From assembly GCA_020744225.1 (NCBI GenBank), contig JAGMWG010000007.1:744001-808000 (forward strand): a DNA stretch of 64,000 nucleotides, given 5' to 3'. This document shows positions 22,125 through 33,116 of this stretch, piece after piece. Numbering within the stretch: the stretch's first letter is position 1; the number at the start of each line of letters is the position of its first letter. The translations under genes were made by a program, and so were the position numbers. Source of the stretch: Paraphoma chrysanthemicola (lineage: Eukaryota; Ascomycota; Dothideomycetes; Pleosporales; Phaeosphaeriaceae). The notes beneath the pieces are model-generated. The model did no database searches, was not told where the DNA came from, and worked only from the letters and a program-made list of their open reading frames with translations.

Positions 22125-25100
22125 TCAGCGCAATTCAAAGATACATTCTCCCTCCGTCCCGTAAAATCGATTGCGCACCGCTTCACCGTCCATGCATCCG
22201 TGGACATAGCTTTCCCCTTTGAAGACATAAAATGTTTTTCTGTCTTGTGCGAATCTCGACTTTGGGTATTCCTTCTCAACGTCGTTGTTGCCCTGCCCCT
22301 TCAGGGGTTCTTTTCCTCTTTTGCCATGGGTCTTCAGGAGTCTTTTTCTTTCGTTTTCGTGGGCCTCATTGAACTCGCGAGCTTTGCGGTCCGCCTCTAG
22401 GATGCCGTTGGTTATCTCTAGGGCTGCTTTGACGTCTTGCTCCCATTTGGTCGCCTCTTGGGCTTCTTTGCTGCCTTTCTCACCATTGGGGGCCTGATCA
22501 ACCGTCTCTAAAGCCCCCGATGTTGAGCTCTGGTCTTGTCGTTGTCCACTACTTTCTTCCTGTGCATGTTGCTGAGCTTCTTGCCCTACTTTAGGCCCTT
22601 CTTCATGTGCTGTGTGTTGATCTTTTTCTTCTTTCTTCTTGTGCTTCTCGTCCTGTTGCTGATTTTCTTTTTCTTTTTGCCCCTCTTTCTGTTGCTGCCT
22701 TTCTTCTTCTCTTTGCTTCTCTTTCAGCTGCCGAGCTTTTTCTTCTTCTTTTTGCCTCTCTTTCAGTTGCCGAGCTTCTTCTTCTTTTTTCTCTTGAAGT
22801 TGTTTCTGGTCCTCGTACCTTTTCTTCCGCACGCAGATATTCTCCATTCTTTCGAAACAAGACTTGAAGCTCTCATATCGATCTTCGCGATCTTCCCTTT
22901 TCGTGTCCCCTTTCGCCTTGTTCCGGGGGCTGAGAATAACTGGCACTGTGCAGCCATGCAGAACACATACCCAATCTCCTTCCTTAACGTCCTTGGCAAG
23001 TCCTAGATTACCTCCCTTAGTTTTGAATAGCGACCGGCCCCAGATGACAGCATGAACTCGACGACAAAACTCTGCAATGATGGAGTTCCGTTCGTTGTCG
23101 ATTAGAGCTGTGGTGTTCACTCTCCCACTTTCCCGTCCGCCTTTATGTACTGATTCTCTGCATGCTCTGGCATAGTAGTATGGCGGATTGCGATTTTCAA
23201 AGCCTCGATCAGCAACGATCGTCCTCCAGAACTCAGCTGGGGGGTCTTCTTTGTATGGCGGATCCCAGCCACCCAGTTCCAACCAAGAATTTGGAATGCT
23301 CCCTCCCTGGGACGCTTCTCTAACCTCCGTCACCTGATCCACCTTGAACCCCACAACATAGAGACTATAATGCCCCATGGAAGGTCTTTTCTTGAACTTC
23401 AGATAATCGAGTTTCACAGCCTCGGTTTGTGCAGCGCTGTAGTTTCTGTGCCCGTCTTGGGGCCACCCGACGAGAGGGTCTGCATTTATTCGTCCTGTCT
23501 TCTTGGCCTCAATTCCAGGTTGGCGATAGATCTCAAATGGAGCGTTTTTGGCGCGAGGTACCCATGACGGTAGAGGTATATCGTTATTAGGCTCCGCCCT
23601 GATGACGCCACTTTTCTTTTCCTCCTTTTGCGTGCGTGAATCTTTGCACAGCGCTTGCACTTTATGCCATCCTCTTGGAACTTTCCACGTAAAGTCTTGG
23701 TCCTTCCATTCGGACTTTGAGTTGATATCTTTCCAATATTGTTCCATACTACGCTCATCAACAACCTTCGCATCCGTAGGCTGTTTATCATAAATCCACG
23801 TCAGAGCTTTCGGATCTCCAATCACTAGTACCTTGCACAGAAGCTTTTCCCACGGCCGAATGCGTTTTTCTTTAAGCCTTGATGATGGATCCTTGGGTGC
23901 CGCAGCGGCACTTTTGTCGGCTTTCACCCTAATCGATCTGCCTCGCTGGGGCTCCAGCGCCCATGGACGACATAGTATATCTAAGGCTTGTACTGGGTCT
24001 TGCGAACTCTTGCGCTGAATGCAAAACTCCATAAAGTCTCGACAGACGTCTGAATATGGTCTAGCATAGTCGACTAGAAATGGCTTTTCCGCAAGAAAGC
24101 CTTCGAATAGCGACATTCGGAAGAACACGTCGTTGGTTGTTCCAGTGGGCTCAGCAAATGGTGCTGCATCTCTAGCGATCGCGAGCATGGAATAAACTGA
24201 ATCTCTGCACTCGGATGCTTTGAAAATGAACATCGTTGTCACCAGAAACTCTAAGCTGAGAAGGCTTCTGCGATCCAACGGATCGATCGTATGTATGCTC
24301 TTGAGAGATTTCGTGCGCAGGTCGTGCTTCAAGTCTTTAGCCGCTTTCTTCTCTTTCTTCTCTCTCTCCGCTTTCTGCTTGTCTGTCATCGCCTCGAGAG
24401 TGCGTCCGCCGTTGTGTTTATTCTCATCCATAGGCGTTCCATAAACTCGGAACACCTTGCCGGTCGCTTGTACCAAAAGGCTGGCTCCAAGTTCTGAAAC
24501 GTGTTCAAACCAGCCGGGCACATGTTGAAATTTCTCATCCTTCCGCATCACTTCTGAGAGTCGATGCGTAGCACTCTCGACCTCTACAAAAAGCTCCACG
24601 GCAACAGCAAACTCTTTCCATGGCATTGAATCTGGCCCACACCATAGCTCAGCTTTGTTTGCCAAAGAAAGCTCTTGCACAACCCAGCGGCGGGAGAACC
24701 ATTCTCGCTGCATAAGCATCATTAATGCCTGCCATTTGCTGCTGTAATCCTTGTCTGAGCTTATCGCATCGAAGTCTTTCAGATGTGTGATTTCTTCCCT
24801 GATGAACTTAAACGCAACCTCGCTTTGATCATCTTGCTCCCCAAGCCAGATGCAGACGTTATCTGCTCGAGTATAGATTCTAGACATCATCTGCACCTGC
24901 TGATTGCGTTCGACAGAGTTTGCTTGATCGATGCAAATTGCATCAATCCAGAGTGTCCTTGTTTTCTCCTTGTGGCGAAGATACATCAGTGCCAGCGCCA
25001 AGTCCTCCCGTATCCCCATCTTGTAATTCTCGGAGCCCTTTTTGATGGTTATTGCGTAATCAGAGCTATCTTGACCCCAGCACCACGATAATGCTTCGTA

Positions 25101-25760
25101 CTCGATTTCGATCTCCTCGACAGTCTCCAGCTCCTGTTTTTGTACTTTTAATCTCAAGCGATCAATGTTTGCCAACCTTGTTGTCCTCGGATCTTTTTCT
25201 TTTTCCCCCAAATCGTTTGCTTTTTGCTTTGATTTATTTCCTCCTTTACTCAAATCATTTTCCTCTTCGCTTGCTTCACTGTCTTCTTCATTTGAACTAT
25301 TTTTCTCTTTGCTCGAATCAGTTTCCTCTTCACTCACATCACTGTCTTCATCAGCTGATTGCGTTTCTATCCAACTTTGAAAGCTTTTCTCCTTCTTCGC
25401 CAAGCGCTCCTTCAATCTTGCCAACTTCTTTCCTGCGTCTGTAAGGTGGCCGTGCTCGGCCTTAGTAGGAATATGGAAGGGATTGTTGTAAGCGGCCTCG
25501 ACGAGCTCACATTGAATGGAGTCTCCGAGTGGTCCCCCGTTGAGAAGCATTAGACGGATGCTTTTCTCTGGCAACTTATCGTACTCGTATGTCTTCATGT
25601 TTTTGAAGGATGGATCGTCGAATCTCCGCGGTCTCGAGCGCTGTGTCTCACCTCCGCCTCCACTCGGCGTAGTCCCTTTGCTTAACCTCTGCAAAAGATA
25701 GGTCTCATCCCCATATCGGAGATAACCGGGCTGGTTCTGAGGCCTGGATGGCCTAGCCAT
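22125..25760 (-). CDS. Large HET-domain protein with charged insert and coiled-coil tail
   Basis: A single exon of 1211 residues. HET motifs are YEALSWCWG (221-229), TLWIDAICIDQ (269-279), VCIWLGE (302-308) and FSRRWVVQELSLA (about 358-370). The usual region ahead of the HET core (SIRLMLLNGGPLGDSIQCEL, 67-86) is separated from it by about 130 residues, including a Glu/Ser/Lys-rich low-complexity insert (about 136-190). A second low-complexity block, near 975-1090, repeats units like ARQLKERQKEEE and should form a coiled coil. The protein ends with the HET-type block TFYVFKGESYVHGCMDGEA. It is far longer than the usual 600-800 residues, mostly because of these two inserts. There are no stops or frameshifts. 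Confidence 0.9.
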   Translation of the reverse strand: MARPSRPQNQPGYLRYGDETYLLQRLSKGTTPSGGGGETQRSRPRRFDDPSFKNMKTYEYDKLPEKSIRLMLLNGGPLGDSIQCELVEAAYNNPFHIPTKAEHGHLTDAGKKLARLKERLAKKEKSFQSWIETQSADEDSDVSEEETDSSKEKNSSNEEDSEASEEENDLSKGGNKSKQKANDLGEKEKDPRTTRLANIDRLRLKVQKQELETVEEIEIEYEALSWCWGQDSSDYAITIKKGSENYKMGIREDLALALMYLRHKEKTRTLWIDAICIDQANSVERNQQVQMMSRIYTRADNVCIWLGEQDDQSEVAFKFIREEITHLKDFDAISSDKDYSSKWQALMMLMQREWFSRRWVVQELSLANKAELWCGPDSMPWKEFAVAVELFVEVESATHRLSEVMRKDEKFQHVPGWFEHVSELGASLLVQATGKVFRVYGTPMDENKHNGGRTLEAMTDKQKAEREKKEKKAAKDLKHDLRTKSLKSIHTIDPLDRRSLLSLEFLVTTMFIFKASECRDSVYSMLAIARDAAPFAEPTGTTNDVFFRMSLFEGFLAEKPFLVDYARPYSDVCRDFMEFCIQRKSSQDPVQALDILCRPWALEPQRGRSIRVKADKSAAAAPKDPSSRLKEKRIRPWEKLLCKVLVIGDPKALTWIYDKQPTDAKVVDERSMEQYWKDINSKSEWKDQDFTWKVPRGWHKVQALCKDSRTQKEEKKSGVIRAEPNNDIPLPSWVPRAKNAPFEIYRQPGIEAKKTGRINADPLVGWPQDGHRNYSAAQTEAVKLDYLKFKKRPSMGHYSLYVVGFKVDQVTEVREASQGGSIPNSWLELGGWDPPYKEDPPAEFWRTIVADRGFENRNPPYYYARACRESVHKGGRESGRVNTTALIDNERNSIIAEFCRRVHAVIWGRSLFKTKGGNLGLAKDVKEGDWVCVLHGCTVPVILSPRNKAKGDTKREDREDRYESFKSCFERMENICVRKKRYEDQKQLQEKKEEEARQLKERQKEEEKARQLKEKQREEERQQQKEGQKEKENQQQDEKHKKKEEKDQHTAHEEGPKVGQEAQQHAQEESSGQRQDQSSTSGALETVDQAPNGEKGSKEAQEATKWEQDVKAALEITNGILEADRKAREFNEAHENERKRLLKTHGKRGKEPLKGQGNNDVEKEYPKSRFAQDRKTFYVFKGESYVHGCMDGEAVRNRFYGTEGECIFELR

Positions 25761-27722
25761 GACACAACGTCTGGTGCGCTGAGCCTGGAAAGAAATATGC
25801 CGTGATGTATTGCCTCGTTCGGAGTTGCTGTTTGAAGATTACGATGGGCTTAGAAAACAGGAACATCGAGGAATGTTACGATGTTGGTGGAGTTGTCACA
25901 CTAATCGAGCTCAATGAGCGTGGGCTTGCTGCGTATTCTGCCATCATATATATCAACACGCAACCATCAGCTCAAAACGGAAGATAATTACATATGGCCG
26001 CCACAATGCGTCTAGAAATAGTTTGACTGCGATGATTGCAGAATCACATCCATTCGCAGACGAGGCACAGGATGAGCCACGCGCCATCATCCATTTCCGG
26101 CGAACATCAACCCCGGCTATATGTGAACGCCTGCAACTACTGATATCAATACTACTCTTCATTGGGTCTTCGGGGATTCGTCGGTTGAAAGCTTCGTATA
26201 AAGAGCCTTTGGTGGAAGTCCTCCTCACGACCAGACCAATCTGATCCGGATGCGAACGCCCTGGGCGCCAACACATCATTAGCCAGTCGTGAACGAGGTT
26301 GTCCAGCTTGCAGATCCGCTGTCGAATCCAGACTATGTGCTTTGGTATTACGCGATTAAGTCTACTGTGAGGCTCTGCGCCTTGACCGATGACCACACTA
26401 CGGATCGATGTCTTGTCCTGTCAACGGATGATACATGGTCGGCCTTAGAACATTGCGGCAATATTTCGAAGCGTATGCGACTGATGCGGTTTTCTCAGAC
26501 CATAGTCGATGGAGCGTTGCCGATTCAGTATCGTAATAACCTAAGTGGACAGGTGCCTGATTGTGCATGGGCGACTGCGCGGGATAGCACCTGCACTCGT
26601 ACCAACACCACGCATGCAAGGTCCTCTGTACATCAAGCGAGTCACTGCAATCTCCACTCTGGCCAGGGTCGCTCGCTGAGGGTGTGCAGTTGAACCAATC
26701 ATAGGATCGACTTTGCCGGCTCCACAGCTGTCGTCTGCGCAGCTCTCTCAGGGTCGCGTCAAGGATGTTCAGCCTGGTTGCATTTCGACTATCATTTCCT
26801 ATCCGGCACACGTGGGATCAAGCCAAGTGAAACTACAAGATGCGATTAGCAATAAATATTATTTCATCGGTCGCTAAAGGGATGACCTAGTCTCTGACAG
26901 CTCTTGTGCTGCCGGATTGTGCGCTCAGGAGGTAGGCGCCAATAGCATCATTTGGATCCTGCGGCTGAGTGACTCCGCCAAGATTGCGGTATACTTGTAA
27001 AATGGTTGATAAATTGGAAAAACGCGTGAGTTCTAGGCGCGGAATGTCGCCTATGTCCCGAGGGCACAATCCGGCAACATAAGGGATAGCGAGAGAAAGA
27101 GGTAGGTTCCAACGGTACGGCCCGGCGCGCACCGAAGGCGGTAATCGAACGAACCAAGCACTCTGAACACCGACTCGAACAAAAAAAATGTGCGCAATCA
27201 GTACCTTGATATTCGCAGTAAATCAGAACGCGCCTCTATCCCTTAGACTGCCGGATTGTGCCTCAAGGGAATACGCGCCAAAAAGGTTCGATGGACGAGG
27301 CGAGAAGCGGGCTTGATGCTGATCTGCCACGGTCGTCCCATACCGAAATGAGCGATTTCTCGATTTCGGAGTGGTGCTTATCGAGGGATATAAGATGCTC
27401 ACTTGTAGAGTACGGTACCAGTAGATTCGTAGTAGCAATAAGAAGTTTAAGCGCTCTTGTAGCATTTTTGCAAACCTAAAGACTGATTTATGAGATAAGA
27501 TGAGGCCAGGCTTTCATATTTCTTAAGCAGATGATTGAATCTCGATGAAAATGTTCTCCAATTGAAAGAGACGGTCTATCCAAGAATGCTAGTGGTATCT
27601 CTGTGCTGCTGTCTGATGCTGTGCTTTTCCGTTGTACGCCATCCAATGCTCGAATCATCTATGCAAACCATCTTATCGCTGCAAATGCCCAAAGATCGTG
27701 AACAATATACATCTCCACGCGT
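25761..27722. other. Gene-poor stretch with a triplicated short motif
   Basis: About 2 kb between the HET start and the ornithine-carrier stop. Neither strand has a convincing gene. The motif TGCCGGATTGTGC occurs at 26910-26922 and 27249-27261, and in reverse at 27064-27076, with similarity extending about 35 nt beyond the motif. Minus-strand frames ending AYLLSAQSGS and AYSLEAQSGS at the two direct copies suggest decayed copies of one sequence. Confidence 0.5.
26910..27285. repeat. Three copies of a roughly 40-nt repeat, one inverted
   Basis: Copies begin TGCCGGATTGTGC at 26910 (plus), 27249 (plus) and, reversed, end at 27076. Each is followed by a related stretch (GCTCAGGAGGTAGGCGCC, CTCAAGGGAATACGCGCC, and CCTCGGGACATAGGCGAC when read in the same sense). 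They may be remnants of an inverted-repeat element. Confidence 0.55.
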
Positions 27723-28812
27723 TCATGCTGCTCTTTGATCAGGCCAGCGCTTCTTCAGCTCCTCGTATACGGTGAATATGAAGGCTGAACTGGGGATCGC
27801 TCGGCCAACTGTGATGCCGCAGCCTCGATACATGCCTTTCAACCCGTGCTGTTTCCATAGCGCTTTGCCAACAGCGCTGAAGGTGGATTTCCCGCCGGTA
27901 AGTTTCTTGACATCCTCTGTCTGCATGCGCGACTTGATAGTATCGGCAGGGTAGAACATGAAATTGTAGGCAGCGCCCGCAACTGATCCGGAGGCCATGC
28001 GCTGCCACACAGGTAGGTCCTCATCGTCCTTGGCAGACTTATTATATTTTTTAAACAGCATCTTCATGCCCTCGTAGCCGCCGAACCAGGCTGCACCTCC
28101 ACCTGTTTCTCTGATAAAGGTTCCGAATTGGCCATGCCAGTACCCAAGAACGCCCTGGTGCCGATAAATCGAGGCGATTACGCTCAGTATCCGGGGCTGA
28201 GTGATGACACCGCCAGGCGTCTCCAAGGGTACTTGCATCTTGCATTTAACGAGTTCGATTGGCGTGAGAAAGAGGGAAGTGATGGCGCCAGCTACCATTC
28301 CACAGTACAGCATCCCAGTGTAGGGTAGCTCTCTTTCTGGATGTCGCTTTAGCTCGGGGTACACTCCAGATGCTTTCAAAGCGTCACATGCAAGGCGATA
28401 CTGCAAATTTGGTTAGTAAGAACGGAGGTCCATGAGTTTGTGTAGCACCTACGCTGAAAAAGAGGGTGCTAGTCTCTACTGCAGCACCAACCAATGGCGC
28501 ACTGATGCCTCTGTATATGCCGACGAACCCATCTCTTTGCAGCGACTTCTTGAAGCAATCCAATGGTCCAGTGTACCGCAGCGGCACTCCGTCCGGCTGT
28601 GACTGAAGGCGGACTTTGACGGTATCGAATGGGTACTCAATGTATTTTCCGACGACGCCTGCCGCAGAACCACACACGATATCTTTAATCGCTTCTTCGC
28701 CTTGTCCGCCTGTATGACTGGCGTCTCCAGTGCGAGTTTCCTCCACTTTGGTTGGGTTTGACAGAGTGCCTCTTCCCCCCACCACCGACACCGAGCTCTC
28801 TTGCACTTCCAT
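27723..28812 (-). CDS. ORT1: Mitochondrial ornithine carrier (AmcA/Ort1 type)
   Basis: This mitochondrial carrier exchanges ornithine (and related basic amino acids) across the inner membrane for arginine synthesis. Exons (minus) 28812-28453 and 28400-27723 give 345 residues. The splice is FFS|YRLACDALKASGVYP. Three carrier repeats each have the P-x-D/E-x-x-K/R signature: PFDTVKVRLQ, PIELVKCKMQ and PADTIKSRMQ. Specific Ort1/AmcA-like stretches are GSAAGVVGKYIEYPFDTVKV, RGISAPLVGAAVETSTLFFS and GGAAWFGGYEGMK. The first 40 residues are a polar leader with no cleavable presequence, normal for carriers. The start is the first ATG in frame (MEVQESSVSVV). Confidence 0.92.
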
Positions 28813-29487
28813 AGATCGACAAATGTGCGCAGCCAAGCAGGCTTAGATATAACTTGTAGTGGTTCTGTGAATGTCACGAAGTCGTGTTCATGGTATCGTA
28901 TGTGAAGAGTCGAGTAGGCGGTGAGGAGGACGTGGCTCGGTGCTCAGAACATAGACTCGGGGTAATGAACCGATGCGATACAAGGCCGGTTGCTTGTGAG
29001 ATGTTGGGTGGAGAGGATGTCGGAAGGAACGGTAGCACAGCGAGCCCGTAACGGGAGTGTGCAGTGAAGCGCAGGTGTGTGACGTTGAAAGAGGAGGGCA
29101 GCCCACGCGGGCAAATGATTGTATGCAAATCACGAGTTGGCGCCCAATGTCGTGCGAGGACGCTAGAATTTTCCCATTAGCCTGCAAAAACCCTGCAAGA
29201 GACCGGGAGCGACAGTAGCAGGAGGCGGAAGGCGCACTGCGCCTGCAGCTCTAGTATGCGACGTTGAAGATTGATTGTGACGAACAAAAGGCGCATTTGA
29301 TCCCGAAAATCGCATGCGTTTCAATCTTATCAGATCTGATCCTTTCATCACAGCCTGTCGGTTGTGCGCGGGGAAGCCGCAATGTGCTAGCGCCTTCCCT
29401 ATCGATATCGGCTAAACTTTTCTTTCGCAGGCCGTGGTCGAGATCTTCAACACGGCAGATTCGAGTGACCTTGCGCACTCGCACATC
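28813..29487. other. Divergent promoter region
   Basis: About 675 nt between the ornithine carrier (minus) and CGR1 (plus). A minor-frame ATG at 29434 precedes the CGR1 start, in the same frame, but the CGR1 family start is the later MSEA. Confidence 0.5.
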
Positions 29488-29943
29488 ATGTCTGAAGCCG
29501 TAGAGAACACGGCGCCCGCCGTCGAGACTGTCAAGGGGATGAAGAAGAATGGTAGGCTCTGTCTTTTTATGGTCAAGGAAACGCTGGCTAATAGACATGT
29601 TGTAGGAAAGCAATGGCACGACAACAAGACTGCTTTCCGACCAAGAGCCAATCAGACCACATGGGAGAAGCGAACTGCTGAGAGGAAGGCGCTTGCAGCT
29701 GTAAAGGCCAAGGAGAAGGAGATGAAGGAAGAGAAGGAGGCGGAGAAACAAGTACGGCATGTCAGAGTTGTTTGTTTTGCACGTAGACTGATCATGCCAT
29801 AGCGACGAACCGATGCCCTTCGAACGAAGCGCGCCGCGAAGGAAGAGCGTGAACGATTCCAGAAGATGGAGGAAAAGATGCACAAGAGGCGCGTCGAGCG
29901 ACTAAAGCGAAGAGAGAAGCGCAACAAGATGTTGAAGTCGTGA
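29488..29943 (+). CDS. CGR1: rRNA-processing protein Cgr1
   Basis: Cgr1 is a small nucleolar protein needed for processing of pre-rRNA to 5.8S/25S and for 60S assembly. Exons 29488-29551, 29606-29751 and 29803-29943 give 116 residues. The family order is complete: MSEAVEN..., KGMKKNGKQWHDNKTAFRPR across intron 1, an Ala/Lys/Glu-rich helix (AVKAKEKEMKEEKEAEKQ), RRTDALRTKRAAKEERERFQ across intron 2, and the Cgr1 tail KMHKRRVERLKRREKRNKML. The length matches known Cgr1 (about 110-120). Introns have consensus ends (GTAGGC...TGTAG; GTACGG...CATAG). Confidence 0.95.
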
Positions 29944-30486
29944 GCAGGCTGCAATCACTAGGCGACGATGATTTACGCCCTCTGCGGGATAGTGACCGAT
30001 CAGGACACTGCTATTAAGCGAAACGTGACGGATGGATGGCGCAATTTGTCGCGGAAGGCGGGATAGCCAAATATGGCAAGCGAGCGGCCAGGACGAGTCA
30101 CTTGGAGCATCTTTACACGGGCAGCAAGACGATGTCTGAGATATACTGGGTCGGAGAGCAAGTTGGCGGGCGGAATTATGGTATTGCGCTTGCTGAGCGC
30201 ATATGCGATGGTCGCACAGTAGTAACCATGCACGACCGCCTAGCAATGATATGCTGTCAAAAGCGGCACTTCGTAGCCGGTTACTGCATTCAAAAGATCA
30301 AGCGCCGATCATGTCCAGAAGTTCAATTTTCATATCATCTAGAAGTGTGATCCCTATGCTGTGCTATGCGGCCATAAACTTCACTCGTGCACGGGCGATG
30401 AGTCGCGGGAAGTGACGACACCGACGCGAACGCGCAACACAGCTCTGCGAACGTAACAACAGCACAACACCACACCACACAATGAC
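29944..30486. other. Intergenic
   Basis: About 540 nt between two plus-strand genes. The last 70 nt before the next ATG are rich in ACAACAC, a common leader composition in fungi. No gene was seen. Confidence 0.45.
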
Positions 30487-31727
30487 ATGTCTGGCCCGCC
30501 CCCACTCCATGCTAGCCTTGCGAGCTACCACACGTTGCGTCCAAATTTATATCACACCGCCTCATCCTCCCGCGTGAGCTCGAATCCCGCCGCCGACAAT
30601 GAGGAACGGCCCGTCCACAAGCACAAGTCGCACCGCCATCACCACAGCAGCAGCCGTCACGATCGTGAGCACCGCCACGGCTCGAGTCGTCGGCATGCGA
30701 AAGAAGTAGTCCAATCGGCGATACAGCTGCCGCCTACCAGCTTTGGCGACCTCCTGAAGCAAGCGCGCAGCAGCAAAGATACGACTCCTAGCCACAGTCG
30801 CAAAGGGAGCGTCGCACAAGGTGTCGAGGGAAACATCGAGAAGAAGAGCAGCCGCGATGTGGGCATTACGATTCCGCCTCGGAGGCCACTCCGCCGGGAA
30901 GATGTGGAGCTCGAGCGAAAGAGGGTCGAGGCTAGGGAAAGGTAGGTGCATTGCATCATTCTAAAATCCACAAGACATGGCAATGCAGTATATTGATGGA
31001 GCGACCAGAGACCTTAGCAATGCCCTCAAGTCGCTATCCGATCAGTCCTTGCGCATCTCTCGCCGCCTCGATGACACGTATTACTCTATTCTAGAGAAGG
31101 TCTCTGTCCTACGGCAAACCATCGGAAGCCTGCAGGAGCTGTCCGGCTTGACCAAGGAACTACACGAAAATTTTGAGTCGGATACGAAGGAGCTGGTGGA
31201 CGACGTTCAGGGGCAGTTTGATAGCTTCGAGAACTTCGATAGCCAGCAGCAGCAGATCATTGTGCTGGAACAGCGCATCAAGGCGGGCAAGGAGAAGGCC
31301 GACTCATTAACTGGTCGGCTTGCGAAAGCAAAAGAGCGCGTAGATGCTCGGGCGAAGAGCGAGTCAGAGTGGCAGTCCAAGAGTACGAGTACGTTCTTCC
31401 CCAGCATCAAATCATGCTATGGCCCTGTTAACAGCCCTTCAAGGACGAATGCGCATATTTTGGAGCACAATAGGCTTCATTGTCGCCTTCATATTGGCCG
31501 TGATCATTTTTCATCAGATCAAGCCACCCAGTGCTGTCCACGATCCGAAACCAACCCTAGACTTCGCATCGAGGGCGAAGATCATGGAAGCAGAAATACC
31601 AGATATTGCAAAGGAAGCTATAATCGGCCTTTCTGCGACCGCTTCCGAGCCGGATCCGGCCTTCACGAGCAGCGCTCCCAGTCTGGACAATGGCGATAGA
31701 CGATTGCGCATATTCGATGAGCTATAA
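30487..31727 (+). CDS. Coiled-coil protein with a C-terminal membrane segment
   Basis: Exons 30487-30941, 31009-31388 and 31435-31727 give 375 residues. The N terminus is a disordered, His/Arg/Ser-rich region (KHKSHRHHHSSSRHDREHRH) preceding KRVEARER|DLSNALKSLSDQSL across intron 1. A long heptad region follows (SRRLDDTYYSILEKVSVLRQ, ending near QQQIIVLEQRIKAGKEKADS). After intron 2 comes TLQGRMRIFW and one hydrophobic helix (STIGFIVAFILAVIIF), then a short lumenal or cytoplasmic tail of about 75 residues. The design is that of a coiled-coil protein anchored in a membrane. It is conserved in moulds as far as I recall; the function is unknown. The first intron end was chosen at ACCAG|A because the nearer AG breaks the frame. 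Confidence 0.78.
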
Positions 31728-32373
31728 TTCATTGTTTTCCCACATACTACAGATTCTTCGAAAGCATGGTTTGATGCATTGATCGAATTTGTCAACCAAT
31801 CTTTTAGAACCCAGACCGCTACATGATGTTCACCACCAAGAGAGCGGCGTTTTCGACTTTTGAGGATACGAGCTGTTATGGCCCAGCTCCGAGTTAGTAC
31901 CATAGGTTTCGTTTCCGCAAACAGCAAACAACGTGAGTTGTGGCTGCATTTGGACGTTGATGCGGTCGCAGTCAGCACACGTGAGGCTTTTGCCGGGCTG
32001 TGTAGCCGATGTCACCAAATGACGAACACCGCGCCACACTGTCTTACAGCTTCACCCAACGATGCGGCTCTTGCTTGGCTCGGCCTTTGCAGCGACCCAC
32101 TTTTGATCCTCGCCTGTTGCTATTCCCGTCACAATACTCGCATAGGTCTGAGAACATGGAGTGCCTCATATCGCCCGGTAAGACGCAGCATACACCAAGT
32201 AAGAAGTGCGCTTCTATCTAGGAATATATAATCGACTTCACCGCGCTGTCGTTGTTCATCATCACATAAGTTCAATTCAATTAACATCAGCCTATTCCCT
32301 ACTGTATCCGTCTCTCGCTACCAAGCTCCATCATCCAATCTCACCCATAATCTTCAGACACATCACCACCAAA
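31728..32373. other. Intergenic
   Basis: About 645 nt. The 5' leader of the next gene is pyrimidine-rich with CACCACCAAA before its ATG. No gene was seen. Confidence 0.45.
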
Positions 32374-33116
32374 ATGAAGGCATCAACGCTCACCACCGCC
32401 GCTACCCTCCTTTCCACCACCTACGCCGCAACCGTAACAATCTCAACCACCCCATGTCTCGACCCACACATTCCCCTTCAACAAGAAACCATCGAGATGA
32501 ACCTCTCTGGCCCCGTTGCACGCGGTCCGTTCCCCCTAAACTATTCGCTTCCTCATCCAACCCATTCTAACACACAACAGACTTTCCCGCCGTCTGCGGC
32601 ATGAAGATCCTTCATGCTTCTCCCGGCATCGACATCAACACCATCCATTGCCAGGCTTTCAAAGACGTCGTCGGCACACAACCCGGCTCTGCGATTTTCA
32701 CATACGCCCACCCAGCATCTATCGCCACGAACCCCGTGCAAGAGATGGCTGTACGATGCACATACCCTGTCCATGACGCGCACGCGAAGAGACAGAGTAA
32801 CGAGACAGCGAGCGTATCCTCCCCCGGGTCATCTGCATCAGCGTCAGCATCGGACTCAGCGAGGCTGAGCCGGAGCACCGTGACGCTGTCAGTGAGCAGT
32901 GACAGTGCAAGTTCGGCGCAGAGCACGATTACGCGCACGACGATTGCGAGCTCGGGATTGCCGAGTTCGAGCGCGAATGGGACGATCAGCTCGAGTAGGA
33001 GTCCGAGCGCGAGTCAGACAAGTGCGACGCCGGCGGAGAGTTCGGGTGCGGCCGCCGGAATGGGAGTGGGTGTTGGGATGGGTGTTGTTGCTGGGTTCGT
33101 GGCGATGTTCTTGTAG
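32374..33116 (+). CDS. Secreted, probably GPI-anchored surface protein
   Basis: Exons 32374-32524 and 32581-33116 give 228 residues. The N terminus MKASTLTTAATLLSTTYAAT is a signal peptide with likely cleavage after AA. The small mature domain has Cys in TTPCLDP, AVCGMKI, IHCQAF and VRCTYP, which could form two disulfides. A long Ser/Thr/Ala-rich stretch then offers an O-glycosylated stalk. The C terminus (SSGAAAGMGVGVGMGVVAGF...) is a short hydrophobic tail after small residues, the layout of a GPI attachment signal. The intron begins GTCCGT, an uncommon but possible donor, and ends AACAG. It should sit in the cell wall or plasma membrane. Confidence 0.75.

Noticed and set aside
22536..23006. 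Plus-strand hydrophobic frame with poly-Phe/Leu
   Set aside because: It is the complement of the Lys/Glu-rich coiled-coil codons of the HET gene; the hydrophobicity is an artefact.
25052..25444. Plus-strand Ser/Leu/Phe-rich frame
   Set aside because: It mirrors the acidic insert of the same HET gene on the other strand.
26289..26693. 134-residue plus-strand frame
   Set aside because: A similar-length frame overlaps on the other strand, and neither has a domain or splice context.
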